Assembly (NCBI RefSeq): GCF_904066215.1
Contig: NZ_LR880474.1
Coordinates: 2,046,001 to 2,110,000, forward strand
From: Microbacterium sp. Nx66
GTDB taxonomy: Bacteria; Actinomycetota; Actinomycetes; Actinomycetales; Microbacteriaceae
Direction: 5' to 3'
Length of the DNA: 64,000 bases
Under the pieces are notes generated by a model, which saw nothing but the letters and a program-made list of their open reading frames with translations, was not told the DNA's origin and did no database searches. A program made the position numbers and the translations under genes. Of this stretch, positions 25,675-35,304 are shown in pieces (position 1 is the first letter of the stretch; each line of letters begins with the position of its first letter).

Positions 25675-25893
25675 TCAGCGGCGCGGGGCTCCGAGCTGCG
25701 CGAGGAGGTGGTCGACGGCGTGCGGGTCATGCCGGCGGGCCTGCTGTTCGCGGAGGAGGTCGAGGGCGAGGACCCGCCGCTGTGCGCGACGCTCGATCCG
25801 GTGCTCGATCATGGCGGTGACCCGGTCGGCGAGGTGCAGCAGGCCGCGCTCCGTCCGCGTGGGACTGACGAGGTGCAGGGTGGCGGCGGTCAT
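25675..25893 (-). CDS. Small Arg/His-rich protein coupled to the ArsR-type regulator
   Basis: A 72-residue, strongly basic protein (many Arg, His and Leu, apparently helical; RVTAMIEHRIERRAQRR in the middle). Its ATG at 25893 overlaps the stop of the regulator gene (ATGA) and its stop abuts the terminator hairpin. I do not recognise the family. It could be a partner of the regulator or a dispensable rider. Confidence 0.55.
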   Translation of the reverse strand: MTAATLHLVSPTRTERGLLHLADRVTAMIEHRIERRAQRRVLALDLLREQQARRHDPHAVDHLLAQLGAPRR

Positions 25894-26504
25894 GATGCGT
25901 CCGTCGTCTCGGCCGTGGCGGCGCCGCCAGGCGTGGGGAGGTCGAAGATCTCGGCACGGAGGGAGACACGGCGCACGTCCGGGCCCTCCTGACCGCGGTA
26001 CTGCGCGATCGCCTTCTCCACGACGGCCTCCAGTTCCGCCCGCAGCGACATCGCCTGCTCCGCGGTCATGTCGAGGTGCGTGGTGATGGTCAGCCCCACG
26101 TCACGCCACCCCTCGGGGATGTCGGCATCCGAGCGGTTGAGGTACTGCATCAGCGTCTCGTGCCGGAGCCGGAAGAACTCCGATGTCACGATCTGCGCCG
26201 CGGCACGGTTGGCCGGCGACATCTGCTCGTCCGGTCCCGGCACGTCGATGCGGCCCTTCGGGCGCTCCCACCACCGCTCCCGCGCCGTGCCACGACCTTC
26301 CACTTCGCGGATGAGATCGTGGGCGGCGAGGGCGCGGAGGTGGTAGCTGGTGGATCCCGAGGTCTCCCCGACGAGGGCCGCGAGAGAGCTGGCCGTCTGA
26401 GGACCACGAGAGGCGAGCAGATCGAAGATCTTGACCCGCAGCGGATGCGCCAGCGCCTTGAGCGCTCCCGCATCCAGCGTCCGTACCTGCGTCTCGTTCG
26501 TCAT
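25890..26504 (-). CDS. ArsR-type winged-helix transcriptional regulator
   Basis: A 204-residue regulator. Residues about 10-75 form an ArsR/HTH_20 winged helix (LKALAHPLRVKIFDLLASRG, then GSTSYHLRALAAHDLI). The remaining 120 residues are a helical effector or dimer region (SEFFRLRHETLMQYL...). No metal-binding CxC motif is seen, so it is not a metal sensor of the SmtB type. The ATG at 26504 is used; the frame continues 12 codons upstream through the repeat array, which is more likely promoter or operator. Four TTGCAA-like repeats directly upstream suggest autoregulation. Confidence 0.85.
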   Translation of the reverse strand: MTNETQVRTLDAGALKALAHPLRVKIFDLLASRGPQTASSLAALVGETSGSTSYHLRALAAHDLIREVEGRGTARERWWERPKGRIDVPGPDEQMSPANRAAAQIVTSEFFRLRHETLMQYLNRSDADIPEGWRDVGLTITTHLDMTAEQAMSLRAELEAVVEKAIAQYRGQEGPDVRRVSLRAEIFDLPTPGGAATAETTDAS

Positions 26505-26554
26505 GCATGCAAAGCTACGCTTGCAAACAATTCTTTGCAAGCTTTTCTTTGCAA
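26505..26554. promoter_or_regulatory. Four 14-bp-spaced TTGCAA-type repeats (iteron-like operator)
   Basis: On the plus strand GCATGCAA (26505), GCTTGCAA (26519), CTTTGCAA (26533) and CTTTGCAA (26547) recur at an exact 14-bp period. TTGCAA is its own reverse complement. The array is strikingly A+T-rich for this genome and occupies nearly the entire 55-bp space between kbl and the regulator start, so it should overlap the regulator's promoter. Likely bound by the adjacent ArsR-type protein. Confidence 0.65.
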
Positions 26555-26559
26555 CGCGG

Positions 26560-27737
<1,178 letters not shown>

Positions 27738-27738
<1 letters not shown>

Positions 27739-28781
27739 CACAGCTCCGTCCAGTCGAGGATGATCTTGCCCGTGCCGGCGGACTCCGCCGCCGCGAATCC
27801 GCGCTCCCAGTCGCGCGCCGGCACGACCTCGGCGATCACGCGACCGATGGCCGCCCGCAGTGTCGCACTCGTCTGCAGCATCGCCCCCATGGCGTTCCAG
27901 GTCTCGAACATCTCGCGACCATAGATGCCGGTGATGGTGAGCATATGCGTGACTAGCTTGCCCCAATCGATGTCGAACCCCGTCGACGGCAGCCCAAGCA
28001 TGGCGATCCGTCCGCCGTGGTTCATGTTGTCGATCATCGCCGGGAGCGCCGATGCCGCGCCGCTCATCTCGAAGCCGATGTCGAACCCCTCGCGCATGCC
28101 GAGCGCACGCTGCGCGTCGCGGATCTCCTGGCGGGAGACGTCGACGACGTCGTCTGCTCCCATCCCTCGCGCCATCTCCAGGCGCGGGCCGCTCACGTCG
28201 GTCCCCACGATGAAGCGGGCACCGGCATGCCGGGCGACGGCGATCGCCATCAGGCCGATCGGGCCGCAGCCGGTGACGAGGACGTCTTCGCCGACCAGAG
28301 GGAAGCGGAGGGCGGTGTGCACGGCGTTGCCGAGCGGGTCGAAGATCGCGCCGAGCTCCGGAGCGACCTCGGCGTGGTGGACCCACACGTTGGTCGCCGG
28401 CAGCGAGAGGTACTCGGCGAAGGCACCGTCGCGCTGCAGACCGAGCCCGATGGTGCGGATGCACATCTGCCGCCGTCCGGCACGACAGTTCCGGCAGGTG
28501 CCGCAGACGATGTGTCCTTCGCCGGAGACCCGGTCGCCGACGGCGATGTCATGGACGAGCGATCCGACCTCGACGACCTCGCCGTAGAACTCATGTCCCG
28601 GGATGAGGGGCGCGGAGATCGCGGAGGCCGCCCAGTCGTCCCATCGCCGGATGTGCAGATCGGTCCCGCAGATGCCGGTGCGGAGGACGCGGATGACGAC
28701 CTCGCCGGGGCCGGCGGTGGGATCGGGGCGCTCCACGAGCGCGAGGCCGGCGCCGGGTTCCTCCTTGAACAGAGCCTTCAT
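27738..28781 (-). CDS. tdh: L-threonine 3-dehydrogenase
   Basis: A 347-residue zinc-dependent medium-chain dehydrogenase that oxidises L-threonine to 2-amino-3-ketobutyrate with NAD+. Catalytic-zinc residues lie in [10 protein letters not shown] (C38) and PGHEFYGEV (H63, E64). A four-cysteine structural-zinc lobe CGTCRNC...QMC is complete, and the nucleotide-binding turn reads [11 protein letters not shown]. It is the first gene of the operon and diverges from a LysR gene across 81 bp. Confidence 0.95.
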
Positions 28782-28836
28782 GCTCCGATCTCATCGCATA
28801 CGTCGCTGTAGAACAATCGGCAGCTTCTGCATCGTC

Positions 28837-28861
28837 TCTATAGCCAGGTCTAAACTATAGA
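28837..28861. promoter_or_regulatory. 25-bp dyad (TCTATAG-N11-CTATAGA) in the tdh/LysR divergent region
   Basis: TCTATAG (28837-28843) and CTATAGA (28855-28861) are perfect inverted copies separated by 11 bp, the geometry of a LysR-type binding site. The site lies just before the regulator's GTG and within the tdh promoter region. TAAACT (28851-28856) is a -10-like box 6 nt before GTG, so the regulator mRNA may be leaderless and self-repressed. Confidence 0.6.
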
Positions 28862-28862
28862 C

Positions 28863-29795
28863 GTGGAACTCCATCAGCTCCAGATCCTCCGCGAACTCGG
28901 AGCCTTAGGCAGCGTGACGGCTGTCGCCGACACGCTCCGTGTCACCCCGTCCGCCGTCTCGCAGCAGCTCGCCGCGCTGCAGCGCTCCTTCCCCGCCCCG
29001 CTCACCCGTCGCCAGGGCCGCACGCTCGTGCTGACCTCTGCCGGCGAGGTCCTCGCGGCGGCCGGCGCCGAAGCCATCGATGCCATGGCCGCAGCGCGGC
29101 ACGCGCTGGACGACTTCGAGGGCGCGGCGACCGGAGAGGTGAGCATCAGCGGGTTCCACAGCGTCGGTCAGGCGCTCTTCGGCCCGCTCGTGCGGGAGCT
29201 CTCCGGGAAGGAGCACGCGCCGACGGTACGCCTGACGGACGAAGACGTCGCGCAGAGCGAGTTCCCCGGGCTCACCGCGCGGTACGACCTCGTCCTCGCG
29301 CATCGGATGGAGCACTCCGCGCCGTGGCCGACCGCAGGCATCCGCGCTGTCGGTCTCGTCCGCGAGCCGCTGGACGTCGCGGTCGCCGCCGCACATCCTC
29401 TCGCCGGTCGCCGCACCCTCTCGCCGGACGAGGTCGCCGACGAGCACTGGGTGACGAGCCGCGTGGGGTACTCCCCCGACGACGTGCTCCGTGCCGTCGC
29501 CGCCGTCGCCCGCCGCCCGGTCGAGGTCCGCCACCGCATCAACGACTACGGCGCGGTGTCGGCGGTTGTCGCGGCCGGCGGCGTCCTGGGAATGCTCCCC
29601 CGGTTCACCTCGCGCAGCGTCGACGATCGCGACATCGTACGCATCCCCCTGCGCGGCGTGAGCACGCACCGCATGATCGACGTCCTCGCGCGCCCGGAGA
29701 ACCTGCGCCGCCGCTCGGTCCGTGTCGTCGTCGACGCCCTGCGAGAGGTGATGACCCGTCTGAGCACGGAACGTTCCGGGGATGGCGGTGGCTAG
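28863..29795 (+). CDS. LysR-family transcriptional regulator (probably of tdh-kbl)
   Basis: A 310-residue LTTR. The N-terminal winged helix (about 1-60; LQILRELGALGSVTAVADTL...SQQLAALQRSF) is followed by a periplasmic-binding-protein-like effector domain (about 90-295). The GTG start at 28863 fixes the N-terminus as MELHQLQIL, as usual for the family. Divergence from tdh and the dyad between them make threonine-catabolism control the simplest hypothesis. The effector is unknown. Confidence 0.9.
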   Translation: MELHQLQILRELGALGSVTAVADTLRVTPSAVSQQLAALQRSFPAPLTRRQGRTLVLTSAGEVLAAAGAEAIDAMAAARHALDDFEGAATGEVSISGFHSVGQALFGPLVRELSGKEHAPTVRLTDEDVAQSEFPGLTARYDLVLAHRMEHSAPWPTAGIRAVGLVREPLDVAVAAAHPLAGRRTLSPDEVADEHWVTSRVGYSPDDVLRAVAAVARRPVEVRHRINDYGAVSAVVAAGGVLGMLPRFTSRSVDDRDIVRIPLRGVSTHRMIDVLARPENLRRRSVRVVVDALREVMTRLSTERSGDGGG

Positions 29796-29804
29796 GCTCG
29801 GAGG

Positions 29805-31856
29805 ATGAGCGACGCCACGAATCCGCTGCTGCAGCCGTCGACCCTTCCCTTCGGGCTCCCGGACTATCAGGCCATCCGCCCGGAGCACTATCTCCCCGCC
29901 TTCCGAGCCGGTTTCGCGGAGCAGCTCGCGGAGGTCGCGAACATCACCCGCGTGCGGTCGATGCCGACGTTCGAGAACACGCTCGAGGCGCTGGAGCGGT
30001 CGGGCGAGCTCCTCGACCGGGTGGCGCACGCCTTCTACACCGTGAGCTCCGCCGACGCCACGCCGGAGATCCAGGCGATCGATGAAGAGCTCGCTCCGCT
30101 CATGGCCGCCCATGAGGACGCGATCACGCTGGATGCGGCGCTCTACGCCCGCGTGGCTCACGTGTACGACCAGCGTGAGGCGCTCGGCCTCGATTCCGAG
30201 CAGCGGTATCTCGTGGAGCGCTACCACCGCGAGATGACGCATGCCGGCGCCGGGCTCGACGACGACGCGAAGGCGCAGCTCACGGGTCTGAACCAGAAGC
30301 TGTCCGTGCTCACGAACACGTTCGAGCGGAACCTGCTGGGCGATACGAACGACCTCGCCGTGGTCTTCGACTCCGCCGCCGAGCTGGGGGGCCTGAGTGC
30401 GGGCGAGCTCTCGTCCGCGGCGCGCGCCGCGGCCGACCGTGGGCTCGACGGCCGCTACCTCCTCACCCTGCCGCTGTTCACCGGCCATCCGGCCCTCGCC
30501 CGGCTCGCGGTGCGGGAATCCCGTCGCCGGATCATGGCGGCGTCGCGCGCGCGGGGCTCGCGCGACAACGGCAACGACAACCGCCCAGTGCTGCGCGAGA
30601 TCGTGCGCCTCCGCGCCGAGCGCGCGCGCCTCCTCGGATATCCGTCGCATGCCGCGTACATCACCGCCGACGAGACGGCGGGCTCCCCCGAGGCCGTCGA
30701 GCGGATGCTGCGCCGGCTGGCTGCGCCGTCCGCCCGGAACGGTCGCGCCGAACGGGACGCGCTCCAGGCGATCGTCGACGAGACCGAGCTGGAGCCCTTC
30801 CCCGTGGAGGCCCACGACTGGGCGTTCTACACCGAGCGCGTGCGCACTGCCCGCTACGACATCGACACCGCCGCCCTGCGCCCCTGGTTCGAGGCGGAGC
30901 GCGTGCTGCAGGACGGCGTGTTCTTCGCGGCGACCCGCCTGTACGGGGTGACGTTCCACGAACGGCACGACCTCGCGGCCTATCACCCGCAGGCCCGCGT
31001 GTTCGAGGTGCGCAACGCCGACGACTCTCCCCTGGGCCTCTACGTGCTCGATCTCTACACCCGCGACTCCAAGCGCGGCGGGGCATGGATGAACGCGATC
31101 GTCAGCCAGTCCCGGCTGCGCGGCAGCGCCCCGGTCGTGGTGAACAACCTCAACGTCCCGCAGCCCGGGGACCGCGAGCCCACGCTGCTGACGCTCGACG
31201 AGGTGACGACGCTGTTCCACGAGTTCGGGCACGCCCTGCACGGCCTGTTCGCCACGGTCACCTACCCGCACTTCGCCGGGACCAACGTGTTCCGCGACTT
31301 CGTCGAGTTCCCCAGTCAGGTGAACGAGATGTGGATCCTCTGGCCGGAGGTCCTGGACCACTATGCCCGGCACCACGAGACCGGCGAGCCGCTGGATCCC
31401 GCCATCGTGCAGCGGCTGCGGGCGACTGCGACGTTCGATCAAGGGCACGCGACCAGCGAGTACCTCGCCGCAGCGTGGCTGGATCAGGCGTGGCACCGGC
31501 TCTCCACCGAGGACGCGGTGGAGGATGTCGCCGCGTTCGAGGCCGCAGCGCTGGCCGACATCGGGCTGGATGACCCCGCCGTGCCGACCCGGTATTCCTC
31601 CACGTACTTCGCGCACGTCTTCTCCGGCGGTTACAGCGCAGGGTACTACTCGTACATCTGGAGCGAGGTGCTCGACGCCGACACCGTCGAGTGGTTCCGG
31701 GAGAACGGCGGGCTCACCCGATCCAATGGGGACCGTTTCCGCGACCGGCTGCTCGGGGCCGGCGGCTCGAAGGACCCGCTGGCCGCCTACCGCGACTTCC
31801 GCGGACGGGATGCGGAGATCGAGCCGCTCCTGAAACGCCGTGGACTGGACTCCTGA
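29805..31856 (+). CDS. dcp: Peptidyl-dipeptidase Dcp (M3 metallopeptidase)
   Basis: A 683-residue thimet-oligopeptidase-family enzyme that releases C-terminal dipeptides from oligopeptides. The zinc motif HEFGH (about 472-476) sits in TLFHEFGHALHGLF, with the third ligand glutamate expected about 28 residues on (in the FVEFPSQ segment). The N-terminal helical lid begins with PFGLPDYQAIRPEHYLPAF, a Dcp signature. ATG at 29805 is preceded by GGAGG. No signal peptide, so cytosolic. It may finish peptides imported by the transporters encoded in the left part of the window. Confidence 0.95.
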   Translation: MSDATNPLLQPSTLPFGLPDYQAIRPEHYLPAFRAGFAEQLAEVANITRVRSMPTFENTLEALERSGELLDRVAHAFYTVSSADATPEIQAIDEELAPLMAAHEDAITLDAALYARVAHVYDQREALGLDSEQRYLVERYHREMTHAGAGLDDDAKAQLTGLNQKLSVLTNTFERNLLGDTNDLAVVFDSAAELGGLSAGELSSAARAAADRGLDGRYLLTLPLFTGHPALARLAVRESRRRIMAASRARGSRDNGNDNRPVLREIVRLRAERARLLGYPSHAAYITADETAGSPEAVERMLRRLAAPSARNGRAERDALQAIVDETELEPFPVEAHDWAFYTERVRTARYDIDTAALRPWFEAERVLQDGVFFAATRLYGVTFHERHDLAAYHPQARVFEVRNADDSPLGLYVLDLYTRDSKRGGAWMNAIVSQSRLRGSAPVVVNNLNVPQPGDREPTLLTLDEVTTLFHEFGHALHGLFATVTYPHFAGTNVFRDFVEFPSQVNEMWILWPEVLDHYARHHETGEPLDPAIVQRLRATATFDQGHATSEYLAAAWLDQAWHRLSTEDAVEDVAAFEAAALADIGLDDPAVPTRYSSTYFAHVFSGGYSAGYYSYIWSEVLDADTVEWFRENGGLTRSNGDRFRDRLLGAGGSKDPLAAYRDFRGRDAEIEPLLKRRGLDS

Positions 31857-31875
31857 GTCGTGAGACCCTGAGCGC

Positions 31876-32373
31876 ATGGACGCATTCCCCGACGCTCCCT
31901 TCGGCCCGGCGGACAGCCTGGAGCTGGACGCCGTTCCCCTCGCCGTCATCCAGCACAAGGGTATCCGCCTCGCCGACCTCCGTGACGCTTTCGACACCGG
32001 CTACGGGGCGATCGCCGCGGCCTTCGCCGCCGGCAGGCTGATCCCCACCGGCCCGGCGCTCGCGATCTATCACGGCGATCCGATGGGCGTGTTCGATCTG
32101 GAGCTCGGCTTCCCGGTGCAGGCCGCACCGTCCGACCCGATCGCCACCGGCGACGGAACCGCCATCGTGGCGTCGGCCCTGCCGACCGGGCAGGCCGTCG
32201 CGACCACCGTCTTCGGCTCCTACGACGGTCTCGGCACCGGATGGGCCGGGCTGGTCGCACGCGCGGCGGAGGCCGGGCTGCACCCACGCGGCCTCTGGAT
32301 CGAGGTGTACGTCTCGGACCCCGGCATCGATCCGGACGAGCTCCGCACGGACCTGCTCATGCCGGTGGCGTGA
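31876..32373 (+). CDS. GyrI-like / AraC effector-binding domain protein
   Basis: A 165-residue single-domain protein. The layout (VPLAVIQHKGIRLADLRDAFDTGYGAIAAAF..., ALAIYHGDP in the middle, and an ending EVYVSDP..LRTDLLMPV) matches the GyrI/AraC effector-binding fold, which binds small hydrophobic ligands. No DNA-binding domain is attached. It begins 19 bp after dcp, so it may share that transcript. No catalytic role can be assigned. Confidence 0.75.
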   Translation: MDAFPDAPFGPADSLELDAVPLAVIQHKGIRLADLRDAFDTGYGAIAAAFAAGRLIPTGPALAIYHGDPMGVFDLELGFPVQAAPSDPIATGDGTAIVASALPTGQAVATTVFGSYDGLGTGWAGLVARAAEAGLHPRGLWIEVYVSDPGIDPDELRTDLLMPVA

Positions 32374-32398
32374 GCAGGCACGCCTGCGAGCTGCTCAC
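32370..32398. terminator. Hairpin over the end of the GyrI-like gene
   Basis: GTGAGCAG (32370-32377) pairs with CTGCTCAC (32391-32398) over a 13-nt loop. It overlaps the TGA stop and lies in the 65-bp gap facing convergent clpX. No U-tract, so terminator strength is uncertain. Confidence 0.4.
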
Positions 32399-32438
32399 CG
32401 CGTCCGCGGGGGGTGTCTGACCCGCCGGGGCCCGGCGC

Positions 32439-33707
32439 TCAGGCGCTCTTGCGCTTGCGCTCCATCACGATGGTGGGCGGGGCACCCTCGTCGACGGCGG
32501 CGCGGGTGATGATCACCTTCGCGACGTCCTCCGCAGACGGGATCTCGAACATCACCGGACCGAGCACGTCCTCCAGGATGGCACGGAGACCACGGGCACC
32601 CGTCTTGCGCTCGACCGCCAGATCCGCGATCGACCGCAGCGCGTCCTCCTCGAACTCCAGCTGGACGCCGTCGAGCTCGAACATGCGCTGATACTGCTTC
32701 ACGAGCGCGTTGCGCGGCCCCGTGAGGATGTCGATGAGCGCGGCCTGGTCGAGCGGCGACACGTTGGTGACGACAGGCAGGCGACCGATGAACTCCGGGA
32801 TGAGCCCGAACTTGTGGAGGTCTTCCGGGAGCACCTCGCTGAAAAGGTCGAGGTCCTTGCCCTTGTCGTGCAGCGGAGCGCCGAAGCCGACGCCGTGCTT
32901 GCCCACGCGCGCCGAGACGATGTCCTCCAGCCCGGCGAAGGCACCGGCCACGATGAAGAGCACGTTCGAGGTGTCGATCTGCAGGAACTCCTGGTGCGGG
33001 TGCTTGCGACCGCCCTGCGGCGGCACCGAGGCGACCGTGCCCTCGATGATCTTCAGCAGCGCCTGCTGCACACCCTCGCCCGACACATCGCGGGTGATCG
33101 ACGGATTCTCGGCCTTGCGGGCGATCTTGTCGACCTCGTCGATGTAGATGATGCCCTGCTCGGCGCGCTTCACGTCATAGTCCGCGGCCTGGATGAGCTT
33201 GAGGAGGATGTTCTCGACGTCTTCGCCGACGTAGCCGGCCTCCGTCAGCGCGGTCGCGTCGGCGACGGCGAACGGCACGTTGAGGCGCTTGGCGAGCGTC
33301 TGCGCCAGATAGGTCTTACCGCAGCCCGTCGGGCCGATGAGCAGGATGTTGCTCTTCGCGATCTCGATCTCTTCGGCCTTCTGCTCGGCCGGCTGCAGCG
33401 TGCCGTGGGCGCGGACGCGCTTGTAGTGGTTGTAGACGGCGACGGAGAGGGCGCGCTTCGCGGGCTCCTGTCCGACGACGTACTCCTCGAGGAACGTGAA
33501 GATCTCGCGGGGCTTCGGAAGCTCGAACTCGGCGACGCCCTCAGCGGACGACTCCGCCATGCGCTCTTCGATGATCTCGTTGCAGAGCTCGACGCACTCG
33601 TCGCAGATGTACACGCCGGGTCCGGCGATGAGCTGCTGCACCTGCTTCTGGCTCTTTCCGCAGAACGAGCACTTGAACAGGTCAGCGCTTTCACCGATGC
33701 GGGCCAT
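32439..33707 (-). CDS. clpX: ATP-dependent Clp protease ATP-binding subunit ClpX
   Basis: A 422-residue AAA+ unfoldase that feeds ssrA-tagged and other substrates to ClpP. The N-terminal zinc-binding domain has C-x2-C...C-x2-C ([15 protein letters not shown]; residues about 17-45). The AAA+ module has Walker A GPTGCGKT (about 122), Walker [11 protein letters not shown], and the pore loop GYVGED. The C-terminal segment includes the IGF-type ClpP-docking loop region. A strong GAGGAGGA ribosome site precedes the ATG. The partner protease genes clpP1 and clpP2 lie 5 kb away on the same strand. Confidence 0.97.
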   Translation of the reverse strand: MARIGESADLFKCSFCGKSQKQVQQLIAGPGVYICDECVELCNEIIEERMAESSAEGVAEFELPKPREIFTFLEEYVVGQEPAKRALSVAVYNHYKRVRAHGTLQPAEQKAEEIEIAKSNILLIGPTGCGKTYLAQTLAKRLNVPFAVADATALTEAGYVGEDVENILLKLIQAADYDVKRAEQGIIYIDEVDKIARKAENPSITRDVSGEGVQQALLKIIEGTVASVPPQGGRKHPHQEFLQIDTSNVLFIVAGAFAGLEDIVSARVGKHGVGFGAPLHDKGKDLDLFSEVLPEDLHKFGLIPEFIGRLPVVTNVSPLDQAALIDILTGPRNALVKQYQRMFELDGVQLEFEEDALRSIADLAVERKTGARGLRAILEDVLGPVMFEIPSAEDVAKVIITRAAVDEGAPPTIVMERKRKSA

Positions 33708-33743
33708 GCGCGTCCTCCTCGGGGGGATCAGGATCGTTCTTCG

Positions 33744-33749
33744 AGCCTA
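33744..33749 (-). promoter_or_regulatory. Putative -10 box (TAGGCT) for clpX
   Basis: On the minus strand TAGGCT (TAnnnT) lies 37 nt before the clpX ATG in the 117-bp gap after the lipoprotein gene. No clear -35 was recognised. Confidence 0.35.
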
Positions 33750-33824
33750 ACCGCTGCATACGACACCGGGCCGCATTGGCGACGAGTCGTTCGGCGGGTC
33801 CGGCGGATGACGGTGTCTCCGCGG

Positions 33825-34349
33825 TCATTCCGCGGGGAGGCAGCCGCCGTCCATGATGTATCCCCCGACATCGATCCGGACGTCGTCCGGACGCACCTCC
33901 CCGAAGACGCAGCCGCCCTCGGGACCGTCGGCACCGAACGCCACCGCGCGCGCATCCCCCCGGGCGACGTGATGGACGAGGCCGACCTCGCGCAAGGCGT
34001 CCTCGACGGAGGCCACAGAGATCGTGCTCTCCGTGCGCAGTGCTTCGAGACGCACGCGGAGGTCCGCCACCGGCTGCTCGGCGGCCGCCCGCGCCTCGGC
34101 CGACGTCTCCATCCGCTCACGATGCCGGTCGTTCTGTTCCATCGCGTGTTCCGGGTCGTACGGCGCACACTCCGGCGGAAGCTCCGCGCCGTCCACCTGC
34201 GGGCAGGCGACGGTCGGGGTCACGGTCGGCGTCGGCTCTCCGGCGGTGACGTCGGCCGGCGCCGCTGCGCAGCCGCCGAGAAGCAGGATCGCCGCCAGCA
34301 CGAGCGTCACTCGCCCGGGGCGGGCGCGGACGCCGGAGGTCGCCATCAT
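33825..34349 (-). CDS. Predicted lipoprotein of unknown function
   Basis: A roughly 174-residue secreted protein. It has an Arg-rich N-terminus, a hydrophobic stretch and the lipobox LLGGC, so it is probably attached to the outer membrane face. The mature part begins with an Ala/Thr/Pro linker, contains several Cys (ACPQVDG, ECAPYD, GGCVFGE, GGCLPAE) that may form two disulfides, and has an acidic helical middle. I recognise no family. ATG at 34349 (or 34346) gives a normal signal length; an ATG at 34385 is possible. Confidence 0.7.
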   Translation of the reverse strand: MMATSGVRARPGRVTLVLAAILLLGGCAAAPADVTAGEPTPTVTPTVACPQVDGAELPPECAPYDPEHAMEQNDRHRERMETSAEARAAAEQPVADLRVRLEALRTESTISVASVEDALREVGLVHHVARGDARAVAFGADGPEGGCVFGEVRPDDVRIDVGGYIMDGGCLPAE

Positions 34350-34399
34350 GCCGCCATGAAACCACAGCACCGGCGTCACGCGCACGCTGCTCGAACGAC

Positions 34400-34434
34400 G
34401 AGGGCCCCGCCGCGCGGTACGCGACAGGGCCCTC
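34400..34434. terminator. Hairpin after the short aldehyde-dehydrogenase gene
   Basis: GAGGGCCC (34400-34407) pairs exactly with GGGCCCTC (34427-34434), with further G+C pairing in the 19-nt loop. It lies just downstream of the last gene of the minus-strand deoC operon, and on the minus strand TCGTCGTTC follows. Likely the operon terminator. Confidence 0.55.
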
Positions 34435-34452
34435 AGCCATCCTGACGTGTCG

Positions 34453-35304
34453 TCAGACCATGCTCTTCGTGTGCCAGACCGTCTTGACCTCGGTGAAGGC
34501 GGCGATCCGCTCCGGCGACGCGACCACGTCGCCGGGGGCGACGACGCGCTTCAGCGTGTCCGCTGCGGCGATCTGCATGTCGACCCACTCCAGCGCACCG
34601 GCGCCGGCGAGGTCGAGGGCGTTCACATCCTGGTGCGAGGCGAGCCAGGGGGCGATCTCGGCCGGCGAACCGGTGAGCACGTTCACCACGCCGCCGGGGA
34701 CGTCGCTGGTCGCGAGCACCTCGGCGAGACTGATCGCGGAGAGCGGGTACTGCTCGCTCGCGACCACGACGACGGTGTTCCCGGCGACAAGGGCCGGGGC
34801 GACGACAGAGACCAGGCCGAGCAGCGCCGAGTCCTGCGGCGCCACGATGGCGACCACACCGGTGGGCTCTGGCACCGAGATGTTGAAGTACGGACCGGAG
34901 ACGGGGTTCGCGTTGCCCGCCACCTGGGCGTACTTGTCGCACCACCCGGCGTACCAGACCCAGAGATCGATCGCCTCGTCGACCTGCGCCGTGGCCGCCG
35001 AGGACGAGATGCCCTCCTGCGCCACGATCTCGTCGACGAACTGTGCGCGACGTCCCTCGAGCACCTCGGCGACGCGGTAGAGCACCTGGCCGCGGTTGTA
35101 GGCCGTCGCCCCCGACCAGCCCTTGACGGCGGCGCGCGCGGCGACGACCGCATCACGGGCGTCCTTGCGGGAGGCCTTGGCGGCGTTGGCGAGGAAGGCG
35201 CCCTTGCGGGAGACGACCTCGTACGTGCGTCCGGACTCGCTGCGGGGGAAGGCCCCGCCGATGGCGAGCTTGTAGGTCTTCGGAACGGTCAGTCGCTTGC
35301 TCAT
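34453..35304 (-). CDS. Half-length aldehyde dehydrogenase homologue without catalytic domain
   Basis: A 283-residue protein that aligns with the cofactor-binding part of aldehyde dehydrogenases (YEVVSRKGAFLANAAKASRKDARDAVVAARAAV..., PTGVVAIVAPQDSALLGLVSVVAPALVAGN split here, and VPGGVVNVLTGS). It ends before the region with the ELGGK glutamate and the nucleophilic cysteine. The NAD-binding lysine position is also altered (VVVASEQYPL in place of VVLKPAETTP). It cannot be a normal dehydrogenase. The ATG overlaps the stop of the full-length enzyme, so a fixed partnership or structural role is plausible. No frameshift remnant follows its stop. Confidence 0.85.
   Translation of the reverse strand: MSKRLTVPKTYKLAIGGAFPRSESGRTYEVVSRKGAFLANAAKASRKDARDAVVAARAAVKGWSGATAYNRGQVLYRVAEVLEGRRAQFVDEIVAQEGISSSAATAQVDEAIDLWVWYAGWCDKYAQVAGNANPVSGPYFNISVPEPTGVVAIVAPQDSALLGLVSVVAPALVAGNTVVVVASEQYPLSAISLAEVLATSDVPGGVVNVLTGSPAEIAPWLASHQDVNALDLAGAGALEWVDMQIAAADTLKRVVAPGDVVASPERIAAFTEVKTVWHTKSMV

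Noticed and set aside
28905..31997. A minus-strand open frame of about 1030 codons over the LysR and dcp genes
   Set aside because: It spans two unrelated real genes on the other strand and shows no recognisable domain; it is a shadow frame.
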